DNA from: Thiogranum sp.
GTDB taxonomy: Bacteria > Pseudomonadota > Gammaproteobacteria > DSM-19610
Assembly (NCBI GenBank): GCA_030148915.1
Contig: JASBSN010000043.1
Coordinates: 1 to 64,000 of the forward strand
Direction: 5' to 3'
Length of the DNA stretch: 64,000 nucleotides
Below, piece by piece: positions 1 through 10,190 of this stretch. The translations under genes were made by a program, and so were the position numbers. Under the pieces are notes generated by a model. The model had not been told where the DNA came from and made no database searches. It saw only the letters and a list, made by a program, of their open reading frames with translations. Each line of letters starts with the position of its first letter. Within the stretch, counting starts at the first letter, position 1.

Positions 1-15
1 CAAGGAGAAGTTATT

Positions 16-639
16 TTGAATCGTTCACGCTTGACCCGTTGCCTGCATGGCCTGGTGGCCATCGCAGTGGTCCATCAGTTATCGGTCAGTTTACTGATGC
101 AGGCGCCCGAGGAAGGCGAAGTCGAGAGCGGGCTGGGCGGCTTGCTGTTTGAGTTTCATGAGACGGTAGGTCTGGTGACCTTCGGTATTATCCTGGCGTA
201 CTGGCTGTGGTCGCTGATGCGGCGTGGCGAAACTTCACTGGGCCAACTAGTTCCGTGGTTTTCCGCGCCTGGCTTAGCCGCACTGGGCGATGATCTGCGC
301 GAGCACTGGCACTCCCTGCGTCGCCGCCAGGGGCCCAAGTATCAACCCGCAGGGCCGCTGGCCAGCGCCGTGCATGGACTGGGCTTACTGGCGGTGACGA
401 TGATGACCCTTACCGGCACACTCTGGTGGTTGACCGAGAGTCCGGCCGGTCTGTCGAGCACGCTTGCCGAGGGTGCCAAAGAAGTTCACGAGCTCTTCGC
501 GCCGCTGGTGTGGACCTACCTGATCGGGCACGCGGCGATCGGTGTGTGGCACAGCTTGCGCGGTCACCGTGCCATCCAGACCATGTTTCAGTGTCGGCGA
601 GGCGCGGTACCGGTTGCCGAGGAAAGGGAAACTCCTTAG
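16..639 (+). CDS. Cytochrome b561-type di-heme membrane protein
   Basis: TTG start after AAGGAG; about 4 TM segments with spaced His residues (CLHGLVAIAVVH, FHETVGL, AVHGLG, GHAAIGVWHSL) typical of cytochrome b561/b6-like proteins. Confidence 0.75.
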   Translation: MNRSRLTRCLHGLVAIAVVHQLSVSLLMQAPEEGEVESGLGGLLFEFHETVGLVTFGIILAYWLWSLMRRGETSLGQLVPWFSAPGLAALGDDLREHWHSLRRRQGPKYQPAGPLASAVHGLGLLAVTMMTLTGTLWWLTESPAGLSSTLAEGAKEVHELFAPLVWTYLIGHAAIGVWHSLRGHRAIQTMFQCRRGAVPVAEERETP

Positions 640-755
640 GGAAGCTCTGGTTCATTCGTCATTCCGGCGCATGCCGGAATCCAATGCACTAATTTTGCTG
701 GATTCTGACATACGCCAGAATGACGGAAAAGGAATTAATCAGGGCTTCCTTAGAG
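633..755. repeat. MITE/REP-like element with imperfect terminal inverted repeats (full copy)
   Basis: Left end ccttagggaagctctggttcattcgtcattccggcgcatgccggaatcca mirrors the reverse complement of the right end (ctaaggaagccctgattaattccttttccgtcattctggcgtatgtcagaatcca). Confidence 0.75.
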
Positions 756-832
756 TGGTCGGTCGATGGACTCCATCGTCCGGCACCAGGGCGCTCGCGG
801 CATGTGGGTGCGGGAGCATTAAACGCCGCTGT

Positions 833-2830
833 CTAGGGGCGTTTCCCGCTGCCGGGTTGCGGGTCCGGTGCGGCACTGACCAGCAGCGGCCATTGACGCA
901 ACGCATAGGGCATGGCGCTGGGCATCTCGGCCAGTCGGCTGCCGACCCAGGCGGCCGTGCGCCGTGCCCGATCGAGCAGCGTCGGGGTGTCGCTCAGACG
1001 GGCGAGGGTGATCAGATTGCCGATGCTGATCGAATTGACGCCCGGCTCGACGCCGTCCTCGCTTTGCTTGTCGCGCAGCCAGATCCCGGTGTCGGCCGGA
1101 CTGTTGAAGAAGCCTGCTGCCTTGTGGTCCCAGAACAGCGCGATCTGCGTGTCGTTCAGCGCCTTGGCCCGAGTCAGCCAGCGCGCTTCCCCGTCGGCTG
1201 CGTAGAGGGCCAACAGCGCTTCACAAACCGCGGCGTAGTCGCCGGCAAAGGCTGGCGCGCCGCGTCTGCCGCCACTGAAATCCCGATACAGCCGTTTGGA
1301 CTGCGCATCATAGAGCTGCCTCAGCAGGGCCTCGGCGGCTTGGTCGGCGGCGGTGATATAGGCCGGTGCCTTTAGGTATTGTCCGGCTTCGGCCAGGGCG
1401 GTGATCATGTAGCCATTCCAGGCGGCGACGATTTTGTTGTCCCGTGGAGGCGCCGGCCGGGTGGCCCGTGCGGCGAGCAACAGCCGGTCGGCGCGCTGCA
1501 AACTTTGGCGCAGGCTGGCGGTATCGGTATTCGACGAGCCCTGCTCGGCCAGAGTTGCCAGGGGCGTGGCGATATACAGCACATTGCGACCCTGCATCTC
1601 ACCGCCGGGCTGGCTATCGGCACTGCCGGCCTGACGAATACCATAGTGCCGCGTAGCCAGATCCCGCAATGGCTTGTCCGGCAGTGCCGCCTGCCACTGT
1701 TGCCAGGTCCAGGTGTAATAGGCGCCTTCCTCGGCGTGCCGGCTGTCGGCAGCCGGCAGGCTGTCGGCGGCAAAAGCGGCATAAAAGCTGCCGTCGGGTG
1801 CGCGCATCTGCGCCAGCACGAAATCCAGCGTGCGGCGCGCCACCGCAGCGTAACGCGGCTGGCCGCTGACGCGCCAGGCGGCCAGATAGGCGCGGGCGTT
1901 CAGCGCCTGGTCGTAGAGCATCTTCTCGAAATGGGGTAAGCGCCACAGCGGGTCGGTGGCATAGCGGTGAAAGCCGCCGTCGAGCTGATCGTGAATGGCG
2001 CCCTCGGCCATGGCATCAAGGGTGTGCAAGGCCATGTCGCGATCCGCCGCCTGCGGGCTCTGTAGCAGAAACAGCAGCTGTGCGGCCTGCGGAAATTTCG
2101 CTGCGTCGCCGAAGCCGCCCGCCAGCGCGTCGTAGCGTTGCCGGAAGTCTTCGCGCGCTTTCTCCGGCAAGCGCGGATCGAGGTCGGTCGTGGCACTGGC
2201 GAGCGAGCGCTTTTGCTGGCGTATCTGCAGCACGGCGGAACTGGCGGTCGCTTCAACTTGCCGGGGGTCTTCGGCCCACACTTGTTGAATCCGCTCGAGC
2301 AGCTCGGCGAAACCGAGGTGGCCGTCGCGGCTGTGCGGCGGAAAGTAGACGCCGCCGGTAAAAGGGTAACCTTCGGGCGTGGCGAAGACGCTCATCGGCC
2401 AGCCACCGGCGCCACGGGTCAGCGTGATAAAGGCCATATAGGCCGCGTCGATATCCGGACGCTGTTCCCGATCAACCTTGATCGAAACAAAATGCCGGTT
2501 CAGCAGGGCGGCGATATCCGCATCCATGAACGATTCGCGTTCCATGACGTGACACCAGTGACAGGTGAAATAGCCGACGGAGATAAACAGCGGTTTATGT
2601 TCGCGCTGGGCCTTGGCAAAGGCCTCTTCGCCCCAGGGGTACCATTGCACCGGATTGTCGGCGTGCATGCGTAAATAAGGGCTGGCGGCATCGGCCAGCC
2701 GCCAGCCGCCACTGCGCGGGGGCTCTTCGGCCAGGGCTTGTGTACACCAGGCGCCGAGAGCGAAGGTCAACCAGCAGAGCCAGCGCAGCGGTATAGGTTG
2801 CGCCCTCGCGCAGGAACGGTTTGTCAGCAT
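833..2830 (-). CDS. DUF255 thioredoxin-like domain protein (YyaL/SPATA20-like), predicted exported
   Basis: [22 protein letters not shown] and [14 protein letters not shown] motifs of the DUF255 family; signal-peptide-like N terminus ending ALAEE at the internal Met (MLTNRS), more plausible than the 3031 start. Confidence 0.85.
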   Translation of the reverse strand: MLTNRSCARAQPIPLRWLCWLTFALGAWCTQALAEEPPRSGGWRLADAASPYLRMHADNPVQWYPWGEEAFAKAQREHKPLFISVGYFTCHWCHVMERESFMDADIAALLNRHFVSIKVDREQRPDIDAAYMAFITLTRGAGGWPMSVFATPEGYPFTGGVYFPPHSRDGHLGFAELLERIQQVWAEDPRQVEATASSAVLQIRQQKRSLASATTDLDPRLPEKAREDFRQRYDALAGGFGDAAKFPQAAQLLFLLQSPQAADRDMALHTLDAMAEGAIHDQLDGGFHRYATDPLWRLPHFEKMLYDQALNARAYLAAWRVSGQPRYAAVARRTLDFVLAQMRAPDGSFYAAFAADSLPAADSRHAEEGAYYTWTWQQWQAALPDKPLRDLATRHYGIRQAGSADSQPGGEMQGRNVLYIATPLATLAEQGSSNTDTASLRQSLQRADRLLLAARATRPAPPRDNKIVAAWNGYMITALAEAGQYLKAPAYITAADQAAEALLRQLYDAQSKRLYRDFSGGRRGAPAFAGDYAAVCEALLALYAADGEARWLTRAKALNDTQIALFWDHKAAGFFNSPADTGIWLRDKQSEDGVEPGVNSISIGNLITLARLSDTPTLLDRARRTAAWVGSRLAEMPSAMPYALRQWPLLVSAAPDPQPGSGKRP

Positions 2831-3027
2831 GCTGTGGCGCTCCGTTGGGGAAATAACCAAGTTTTGAGTCCGGCTGCTGGGTGAAGTTCCCGCCTTGCCC
2901 GACGGGACCTCGGACCGAAGCCAGCGGCTGTCTCGAGGTGGTGCCCACACACAGCCCAGGTGCAGACGGGCTTCGACCGCCGCCGGCGGTCGAAACCCGC
3001 TTGTTGCGTGTGCCGGCTTTATCGGGC

Positions 3028-3954
3028 TCATTCCTTTAGATCGGCCAGATAAGCGAGCGCACTGTGCGAGAATTCAACGCACTTGCGCCCGGCGTCAATG
3101 GCCACTTCGGCCTTATCGAAGTCCATCAGCCCGAGATGGGCGAGCCGGGGCGAAAGAATGATATCCGGGGGTTCGCCGGCCATGCGGCTACGGGTGATGC
3201 GATCCTGCATGATGTTGATGGCACTGGCGATGACTTCAAACATGCCCGGTGATTTTTTTCGCGGCCGGAACATTGCCGACCAGGTGTCGTTGCGGTTCAG
3301 CGATTGCCCCAGCCGCGCCAGCGTCTGGTTCCACAAATCACTTTTAAACAGCGGTTTTGGCTCTCCTCCCAGTGTGTCGACCGGCAGCGACTTTTTCAGA
3401 TGCCGGCCGGCGAGGTTGTCGTTGAGATTGACGGCGATGACCATTTCCGCGCCCATCGCCCGGCACAGGGAGACAGGGACCGGATTGACCAGTCCGCCAT
3501 CGATATAGTACCGATCGTCCAGCAACGCCGGGGTGAACAGACCCGGAAGCGCGATGGAGGCGCGCAATGCCTTGCCAAGGCGGCCTTCCTGGAACCAGAT
3601 TTCGCGGCCTGTCGACAATTCCGTGGCGACCGCCGCGAAGCGTTTGGGCAGGTCTTGTATATTGACCGATTGCAGGGTGTCGTGGAAATGGGCGAACAGT
3701 TTGTCGCCCTGTATCAGGCCGGCACCGCTCCAGCTGATGTCGAGAAAACGGATGATGCCGCTGCTGTCGAGCTCGAGCACCCATTTTTCCAGTTGATCGA
3801 GGTGGCCACTGGCATAGGCCGCGCCCACCAGCGCGCCGACCGAGCTGCCGGCGACGATCTCGGGCTGAATGCCCATCGCTTCCAGGGCGCGCAGGATGCC
3901 AATATGCGCCCAGCCTCTGGCAGCGCCGCTTCCCAGGGCAATACCAATTTTCAT
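3028..3954 (-). CDS. Patatin-like phospholipase (RssA-like)
   Basis: [14 protein letters not shown], GxSxG ([14 protein letters not shown]) and DGG ([13 protein letters not shown]) motifs. Confidence 0.9.
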   Translation of the reverse strand: MKIGIALGSGAARGWAHIGILRALEAMGIQPEIVAGSSVGALVGAAYASGHLDQLEKWVLELDSSGIIRFLDISWSGAGLIQGDKLFAHFHDTLQSVNIQDLPKRFAAVATELSTGREIWFQEGRLGKALRASIALPGLFTPALLDDRYYIDGGLVNPVPVSLCRAMGAEMVIAVNLNDNLAGRHLKKSLPVDTLGGEPKPLFKSDLWNQTLARLGQSLNRNDTWSAMFRPRKKSPGMFEVIASAINIMQDRITRSRMAGEPPDIILSPRLAHLGLMDFDKAEVAIDAGRKCVEFSHSALAYLADLKE

Positions 3955-4120
3955 TGCGGCTCGTCCGTTGTCCGTGGGCGGCGCCGGGAGGCGCCGCTAC
4001 AGGCACGCGCCGGGTTTATCCGGTGCAAGGCTCACCGAGTATACCTCACGACCGCGCTTGACGGGCCCGATGACAGTCAGCGAGCTTGCGTCACGTTGCG
4101 ACAGCCCTAAGAGCCGGGCG

Positions 4121-4651
4121 TCAATCGAATTCAAGTATTTCGCCGATGGCATTGATTCCGGCTTGAGCGCAGGCACCGTCGATGCTGTCCCTCTCGGATT
4201 TCCCCGGCGGAGCACCGGACACGCCGATACCGCCCACTACCTCGCCCTGAGACTGAATAATAAGGCCGCCGCCGACCAGTAACGCACCGGGATTATGCTG
4301 TACTTGGTGGGGAATGGTGCCTTCTGTTAAAAGCCCCGCCAGATCCGCGGTGGATTGTCGGAAACTTGCCGCGGTCCAGGCCTTGCGAATCGACGTTTCG
4401 GGGGTATGGGGGCCTGCGAAGCGGTCCCGGTACAGGGCCTGAACATTGCCACCCCGATCGACGACGGCAACGGCAATGGAGTAACCGCGTTTGCGACATT
4501 CGAGCAGCGCCTGCCACGCGGCTTTCGCCGCGGTTTCAACCGACATGGAGCGGGAGGAAAACATACCAGCGTTGTCATCGCCGTAAGCAAGTGGCGCTGA
4601 TAGCGCCGAAAAAATGATGTAGGTAAATGCCGTAGTGAGATAACCTGGCAT
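4121..4651 (-). CDS. GlcG/HbpS family heme-binding-like protein, exported
   Basis: SVETAAKAAWQALLECRKRGYSIAVAVVDRGGNVQALYRD and GGLIIQSQGEVVGGIGVSGAP typical of the GlcG/HbpS family; N-terminal signal peptide. Confidence 0.85.
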   Translation of the reverse strand: MPGYLTTAFTYIIFSALSAPLAYGDDNAGMFSSRSMSVETAAKAAWQALLECRKRGYSIAVAVVDRGGNVQALYRDRFAGPHTPETSIRKAWTAASFRQSTADLAGLLTEGTIPHQVQHNPGALLVGGGLIIQSQGEVVGGIGVSGAPPGKSERDSIDGACAQAGINAIGEILEFD

Positions 4652-4761
4652 AATAATCCTCCTTAGGGGCGCCACCGGCGAGTAGGTCAGGGAAGCGGAT
4701 GATTCGCGTCAACTGTGCTCGCGTACCTTCCAGTTTAGCAAGAATGTTTTTCTGCCAGAAG

Positions 4762-5523
4762 TTATTGGTTACGCCCCGCAGTCACACCGCCATCTATGGG
4801 CAGGACGACGCCGGTAATCCATCCTGCGCAATCGCTGTTGGCGAGAAATAACACGGCTTGCGTGATATCGCGAGCCTGACCGTTGCGACCTAAGGGGTGA
4901 AAAGAATTGAATTCCGCAAGCTGCTCTGGGGTCAGTAATTTGTCGAATAGTGGCGTTTCCACGACCGCTGGCGCGATGGCGTTCACACGGATATTATCTG
5001 CTGCAAACTCAATCGCGAGATTGCGGGTCAGCGCGTGTACGCCGCCTTTTGCCGTCGATGAGCCGCTGCACGGGGTTGCGGCAATGGCGTGCAATGCCCA
5101 CATCGAGCCGATGTTGACGATGCTGCCGCCCCCGCGCTTTCGCATCGATGGGATTACCGCTTGTGAGGCGAAGAAATAACCTTTTAACAGATTCAAGTAT
5201 TGGTCCAGGTCTTGATCCGTGTGGTCCAGGAACGGCTTTGGTGCGAATACGCCTGCGTTATTGAACAACACGTCGATGCCGCCGAACCGCTTGATCGCTG
5301 TGGCGGCCAGACGCCGGCTTGTTTCTGCTTGACCGATATCGCCCGGCACGCAGGCCACGCTCTGGCCGGATGAATCCAGTTGCGATGCAGTGTCGGCCAG
5401 CAGATCTTCACGTCGACCATTGAGCACCAGTTTTGCTCCGGCGGCGTGGAAAGCTGCTGCGGCGTGCGCGCCGATACCGGTAGCGCCGCCCGTGATGAGA
5501 ACGACTTTATTTTCAAGGCTCAT
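4762..5523 (-). CDS. SDR family oxidoreductase
   Basis: TGGATGIG cofactor motif, NNAG motif, PIDGGVTAG C terminus. Confidence 0.9.
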   Translation of the reverse strand: MSLENKVVLITGGATGIGAHAAAAFHAAGAKLVLNGRREDLLADTASQLDSSGQSVACVPGDIGQAETSRRLAATAIKRFGGIDVLFNNAGVFAPKPFLDHTDQDLDQYLNLLKGYFFASQAVIPSMRKRGGGSIVNIGSMWALHAIAATPCSGSSTAKGGVHALTRNLAIEFAADNIRVNAIAPAVVETPLFDKLLTPEQLAEFNSFHPLGRNGQARDITQAVLFLANSDCAGWITGVVLPIDGGVTAGRNQ

Positions 5524-5643
5524 GTAAAATCCTCTGCGACTTGGGACATCCGTTGGTATCAGAGCAGCTCAACGGGTAAGCGAGGATAGTCGGTAAAACG
5601 AGAGCCGGAAAGAGAGCACAATGTTGTTAGGTAGGGTACTTCT

Positions 5644-6054
5644 ATGAAAGAATCGCAGCAAACAGGGCCACGGCAGCAAAATAAAATTTCAGTCGCAACA
5701 CCGAATGTGGCAGAGACTGTAGAAGCGATTTTCGGCTGTAAGTGGTCGTTGCGTATCCTCGAACTTATTCGCCGCGGCGTAAGCCGTCCCGGCGCCATTC
5801 AGCAGGCATTGGAAGGGTTGACCCCCAGGGTCCAAAACTATTATTTTCGGCGCATGATGAGCTTGGGCGTTCTGGAGAAAACCATATTTCCGGAAGTTCC
5901 GCCGCGCGTGGAATATCGACTTACCGCCTTTGGGCTCCGTTTCGTTCCTATACTCGATTGCATACAGGAATTGCAGCGCAAGCTTGAGGAGGATGGCCTA
6001 GAGGGAACCGACGACAGAGCTAACTCGTCCTCAGACAGGCCGGTGAAGACATAG
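5644..6054 (+). CDS. HxlR family winged-helix transcriptional regulator
   Basis: GCKWSLRILELIRRGVSRPGAIQQALEGLTPRVQNYYFRRMMSLGVLEKTIFPEVPPRVEYRLTAFG is HxlR-like; divergent from the SDR gene. Confidence 0.85.
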   Translation: MKESQQTGPRQQNKISVATPNVAETVEAIFGCKWSLRILELIRRGVSRPGAIQQALEGLTPRVQNYYFRRMMSLGVLEKTIFPEVPPRVEYRLTAFGLRFVPILDCIQELQRKLEEDGLEGTDDRANSSSDRPVKT

Positions 6055-6057
6055 GGG

Positions 6058-6142
6058 ACCTCTGATCAATTACTTTTCGTCATGCAGTGGTTTCAATAAC
6101 TTGGATACCGGCCTGCGCCGGTATGACGAATTGATCAGAGGT
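6058..6142. repeat. REP/MITE-like palindromic element
   Basis: Perfect 14-bp outer arms acctctgatcaatt / aattgatcagaggt; inner ttcgtcat / atgacgaa and ataccggc / gccggtat arms. Confidence 0.75.
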
Positions 6143-6190
6143 TCCATAGGCTTTTAAGGCCACTAATTTGCAGCTTTGAACGGTCTGGAT

Positions 6191-7819
6191 TCAGCCGATC
6201 TGAAACCCGGCGACCAGCCGCTCAAGCTCGTGGGCGAGAGCGGTAAGCCGATGGCCGATGGCGGTAGTTTTGGCGGCGCTCTCGGAAGTTTTCCCGGCAG
6301 TGCAGCTGATGTCGGCGATATTTCGGGTGACCTCTTCGGTAACGGCGCTCTGTTGTTCCGCAGCGGTTGCGATCTGCGTGTTGCGGTCATTGATGGCGGA
6401 GATTTCCCCGGCAATTGTCCCGAGTGACTCGGCGGCTTGCTCCACTTGCTCGGAGCCTTGTTCGGCACGGCCGCTGGCCGCTTCCATTGCCTCTACCGAA
6501 TGCCGCGCGGTGGCCTGCAGGGTTTCGACGATCTGTTGAATTTCCACGGCCGATCCCTGGCTGCGCGCGGCAAGCGTTCGGACTTCGTCGGCCACGACGG
6601 CAAAACCACGGCCTTGATCACCGGCACGCGCGGCCTCGATGGCGGCATTCAGCGCCAGAAGATTGGTTTGCTCCGCGATGTTTTTGATCACGTTGGATAC
6701 CATACCGATGTGTTCGCTCTGATCCTTCAGTTCGTCGATGGTCCGGGCCGCAGCATGCACGTCCTGCACCAGGCGCTCCATGCTGCCTAATGCCTGGGTC
6801 GAAATATAGGCGCCTTGGCGTGCCAGTTCGTCCACCGCTTGCGAGGCCCGGGCGGTTTGTTCGGCGTTGCGGGCCACGTCTGAAACCGTGGCGCTCATTT
6901 CCTCCATGGCGGTTGCCACCTGATCGGTGGCCGAGTTCTGTTGCCGGACGTCGGCAAGGGTTTGTTCGGCTACGCTTGTGATTTGCTCGGTTGTCTCTTG
7001 AAGCCGGTGGCCGGAGGCTGCAACCTGTTGCAAGCTGTCACGAAAGCGCGCCAGCATGCGGGTTAGGGTGACCCCCAGGATACCGACTTCGTCACGGGAC
7101 GATCCGGTGTCGACCTTGCGGGTCAGATCGGCGTTCGCTTCAATATCCTCCATGGATCGGCGCAGGCGGATCAGCGGTCCGGTAACGGTATGGCGCAGAA
7201 CAAAAATCAAAGCCAACAAGCCTAACCCGGACAAGGCGGCCGTGATCAGACCCGAGACGACAAGGTTGCGGTTTACCTGCGCGTCGAGCTGCGCCAGGGA
7301 GTAGCTTACCCGTACTGCGCCCATCACACTGCCGGGGGCTGCATTGGCGTGACAGCTCAGACAGTTGGTGCCCCGATAGTCCTCGCTGGCAATAATAGGG
7401 TTCAGTACAGTGAGTATTCGTCCCGTCTTGCGCTGTTCGATGTGAACGATTTTTTCCCCCTGGATCGCGCGCCGGTCCAGATTGTCCGCCGCGGCCTCTT
7501 CCGCCTTGCCCGTTCCAAACAGTTCGGTGACCGGCCGGCCGCGAATAATGCGTGCGTCGATTACCCCGGGCCGATCGCGCAGTTTTTCCCGCACCAGAGC
7601 GCGCTGGTCCATTGTGCCGGTGATCATCATCGTATTGATGGCGTCAAAGTAGGAATCGGCGGCATCTCTGGTCTGCTGTTCCACGACCTGCTCTATCAAT
7701 TTCCGTTCGCTGCGCACGGTATGGAACATCGACGCGGCGAGCATGAGCGCCAATACCGAGACAATAGCCAGATTGATTTTGATGGATATGGAACAACTCT
7801 TGAACAGCGACCGCAACAT
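6191..7819 (-). CDS. Methyl-accepting chemotaxis protein with periplasmic c-type heme motif (DUF3365-like sensor)
   Basis: Two TM segments, HAMP, MCP signalling hairpin ([32 protein letters not shown]) and CLSCH in the periplasmic region. Confidence 0.9.
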   Translation of the reverse strand: MLRSLFKSCSISIKINLAIVSVLALMLAASMFHTVRSERKLIEQVVEQQTRDAADSYFDAINTMMITGTMDQRALVREKLRDRPGVIDARIIRGRPVTELFGTGKAEEAAADNLDRRAIQGEKIVHIEQRKTGRILTVLNPIIASEDYRGTNCLSCHANAAPGSVMGAVRVSYSLAQLDAQVNRNLVVSGLITAALSGLGLLALIFVLRHTVTGPLIRLRRSMEDIEANADLTRKVDTGSSRDEVGILGVTLTRMLARFRDSLQQVAASGHRLQETTEQITSVAEQTLADVRQQNSATDQVATAMEEMSATVSDVARNAEQTARASQAVDELARQGAYISTQALGSMERLVQDVHAAARTIDELKDQSEHIGMVSNVIKNIAEQTNLLALNAAIEAARAGDQGRGFAVVADEVRTLAARSQGSAVEIQQIVETLQATARHSVEAMEAASGRAEQGSEQVEQAAESLGTIAGEISAINDRNTQIATAAEQQSAVTEEVTRNIADISCTAGKTSESAAKTTAIGHRLTALAHELERLVAGFQIG

Positions 7820-7963
7820 TATGGTTCTCGCACGAATCCGAATGGGGCGAATGCTCCGGGTTCGAAACATACGCTCCTTTTACTGCGACAGGAGCACGCT
7901 GAACTTGACTCCCTTTATTGACATGGATCAACAAAGGTTCGAATCGCGGGAAGACGCGCCGGT

Positions 7964-8275
7964 TCAGATGCGACGAGCGATTCTCCGATACAGTTTTCGC
8001 ACCAGACATTCGCTACGATCCAGGCTGCGGGCGACGACCAGCGATTGAGAAGCGAGCAGGGCCAGACCGGGAAGCCAGAGCAGGAACCCCGGCAACAGCG
8101 GTGGCAGTGAGAGCAGCAGGCCCAGCGCCAGCAGGAGCAGCCCGGCGCCGATGCGCACTACACGGTGCCAGATTCTCGCCGCCGGTCGCTTGCGGTTATG
8201 GTGGTAGCGGCAAAAACGCTCACCGGCGGGGTGGGTGGTGATTTCGCGGTAAGCTTTACGCAGTTTGCCTATCAC
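7964..8275 (-). CDS. PGPGW-like small transmembrane protein
   Basis: GAGLLLLALGLLLSLPPLLPGFLLWLPGLALLA hydrophobic hairpin resembling the PGPGW family. Confidence 0.6.
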   Translation of the reverse strand: MIGKLRKAYREITTHPAGERFCRYHHNRKRPAARIWHRVVRIGAGLLLLALGLLLSLPPLLPGFLLWLPGLALLASQSLVVARSLDRSECLVRKLYRRIARRI

Positions 8276-8314
8276 GGCACTGTCCGGGCCTCGGCACGCC
8301 CGCCCCGGGGAGTC

Positions 8315-8656
8315 TCAGGCGGCAGCCGGGGCGCCGCCTGGTATTTCTATGATGACCATCGGCGGACTGACGATGTGCAGGGATGCGTCTTCGCTGCGCA
8401 ACACGTCGACCAGCAGAGCAAAGTCTTCCAGGCCGTTAATTTCCGACACCGTATTGAGTAGCTCGGCATCGCCGGACTTATCGATATTCTCCACCGCCGC
8501 GCGCGGCGCCTCGGGGTGAAGTTTCTGAAACAGCGCATGGTTATACTCCGGCGCCAGTTGGATTTCGATCAGCTCCGTACGGCCGAGCATCTGACCGACC
8601 ATCGGTACGGTTTCCCGACCGTTCCACTGCAGGTGGATGACGGGTTCTTTCTTCAT
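8315..8656 (-). CDS. Hypothetical protein
   Basis: 113-aa ORF with no overlapping better candidate; no family recognised. Confidence 0.55.
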   Translation of the reverse strand: MKKEPVIHLQWNGRETVPMVGQMLGRTELIEIQLAPEYNHALFQKLHPEAPRAAVENIDKSGDAELLNTVSEINGLEDFALLVDVLRSEDASLHIVSPPMVIIEIPGGAPAAA

Positions 8657-8885
8657 GGCGCTTTCTCCGTCTCAAGCTGCGTGTCGGTGCACGGCAGGTA
8701 AATGGGTAAGAGCAGGTCGTCGACCGCCCGGCGGCGGCCGGAGCCCGGATTAAATACCCTAGGAGAAATGCCGCCCAGACGCATTATCAAATGTTCGATG
8801 TCCACGGCCGGATACCGTGCGCCGATGCCGTTTATTCGGGTCAAATAAAACGAATAAACCGGGGGGTTATTGCATCTTGCATATT

Positions 8886-9440
8886 ATGGAACTGATACGC
8901 CGCCTGCTGGTCACCCGCGATCTCAAAAAAAGGATGGCCGATAATCGCGACCGCCTCTACCGGGTGGCGCTGGCGTGGTGTGGCGACCCGGTGGTGGCCG
9001 ACGATCTGGTGCAGGAAACGCTGATGATTTCCCTGCAGCGGGCCGCGCAGCTGCGGGACCCGGGTGCGCTCAAGGCGTGGATGCACGTGATTCTGGGCAA
9101 TTGCTGGAAAAAACACCTCCGCTGTCTGCGCCCGAGCGTGGACATCGACGAAGCGGGCCTGGCCAGCGAGAATGATGTGGTGGGCGCGTGCAGTGAACAG
9201 GAAATAGTCGAGCGCGTGAGGCGGGCGATTCTCAAGCTTCCGGTCGGCCAACGGCAGACATTGACGCTTGTGGACCTGGCCGGTTTCTCCTACGCTGAGG
9301 TCGCCGAAGTCATGGATATTCCGATAGGAACAGTTATGAGCCGGCTGTATGCCGCCCGGCAAACCTTGCAAAAAGCCCTGGCCAGTTTCCATTCGTCGAC
9401 GCCGCCCGGCACGACCACATATTTGCGGAGGGTGAAGTGA
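8886..9440 (+). CDS. ECF sigma-70 family factor
   Basis: DRLYRVALAWCGDPVVADDLVQETL (sigma2) and LPVGQRQTLTLVDLAGFSYAEVAEVMDIPIGTVMSRLYAARQ (sigma4). Confidence 0.9.
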   Translation: MELIRRLLVTRDLKKRMADNRDRLYRVALAWCGDPVVADDLVQETLMISLQRAAQLRDPGALKAWMHVILGNCWKKHLRCLRPSVDIDEAGLASENDVVGACSEQEIVERVRRAILKLPVGQRQTLTLVDLAGFSYAEVAEVMDIPIGTVMSRLYAARQTLQKALASFHSSTPPGTTTYLRRVK

Positions 9441-10144
9441 AAGAGTCCCAGTATTGTTCCGATCGCATGCTGCATGCCTACGTGGACGGTGAACTAAGTA
9501 CCGGCGAAAAGCAGGCCATGCTGTCGCAGTTTGAATCCGACCCCCAGTGCCGCAGGCGGGTGTGTGACTTGCAGCGGACCAAAGAATGGGTGCAGTTTTC
9601 GTTTGAAGGGGAGTGCGCACCGACGCGTGAGCTACCCGCGGCGCGCGCGCCTGCGTGGTTGGCCGGTACGGTGCGGGTGGCGGCCTCGGTGCTGTTGCTG
9701 GTGTTTGTCTTCGGTGCCGGCTGGTATGGGCACAGTCTGCGCGAACAGCGTGATAACCGCGCGACACTGCAACAAGCGGTCCCCGACACCAAGCACGTCA
9801 TTTTGCACATCGGCGAGTCCAACGAAAAGCTCTTTGCGGCGCTGTTGCGCAAGACCGAGGGTATTCTCAAACAGTACAGCGCCCAGGGTATTCAGGTCGA
9901 AGTGGTGGCCAACGCGGGCGGGCTGGATCTTATGCGCACCGCCGCCTCGCAGCATATCGACGATATCAAACAGTTGATCGGGCATTACCCGAATGTGCGT
10001 TTTATCGCCTGCAGCAAGGGCCTGGGGAGACTGCGCGCAAGCGGTAAGGATGCCTCTGTGATCGAGGGGGTCTACGCCCACGAACCGGCCGCCGACCATC
10101 TGATTCAGCGGCTCACCGAAGGGTGGACATTGATCAGGCTCTAA
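9437..10144 (+). CDS. Anti-sigma-factor-like membrane protein with C-terminal DsrE-like domain
   Basis: 4-bp overlap with the ECF gene; N-term MLHAYVDGELSTGEKQAMLSQFESDPQCRRRVCDL resembles anti-sigma domains; one TM (VRVAASVLLLVFVFGAGWY); C-term HVILHIGES...VEVVANAGGLDLM...VRFIACSKGL resembles DsrE/DsrF. Confidence 0.75.
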   Translation: MKESQYCSDRMLHAYVDGELSTGEKQAMLSQFESDPQCRRRVCDLQRTKEWVQFSFEGECAPTRELPAARAPAWLAGTVRVAASVLLLVFVFGAGWYGHSLREQRDNRATLQQAVPDTKHVILHIGESNEKLFAALLRKTEGILKQYSAQGIQVEVVANAGGLDLMRTAASQHIDDIKQLIGHYPNVRFIACSKGLGRLRASGKDASVIEGVYAHEPAADHLIQRLTEGWTLIRL

Positions 10145-10190
10145 TGTCGCTCGCCGCTGGTTTCGCCGCCAGGCCCGGTCTCGGCGGCAT

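Noticed and set aside
542-1375. 277-aa plus-strand ORF after the cytochrome b561 gene
   Set aside because: Runs through the MITE (SFRRMPESNALILLDSDIRQNDG is a translated repeat) and then antisense to the DUF255 gene.
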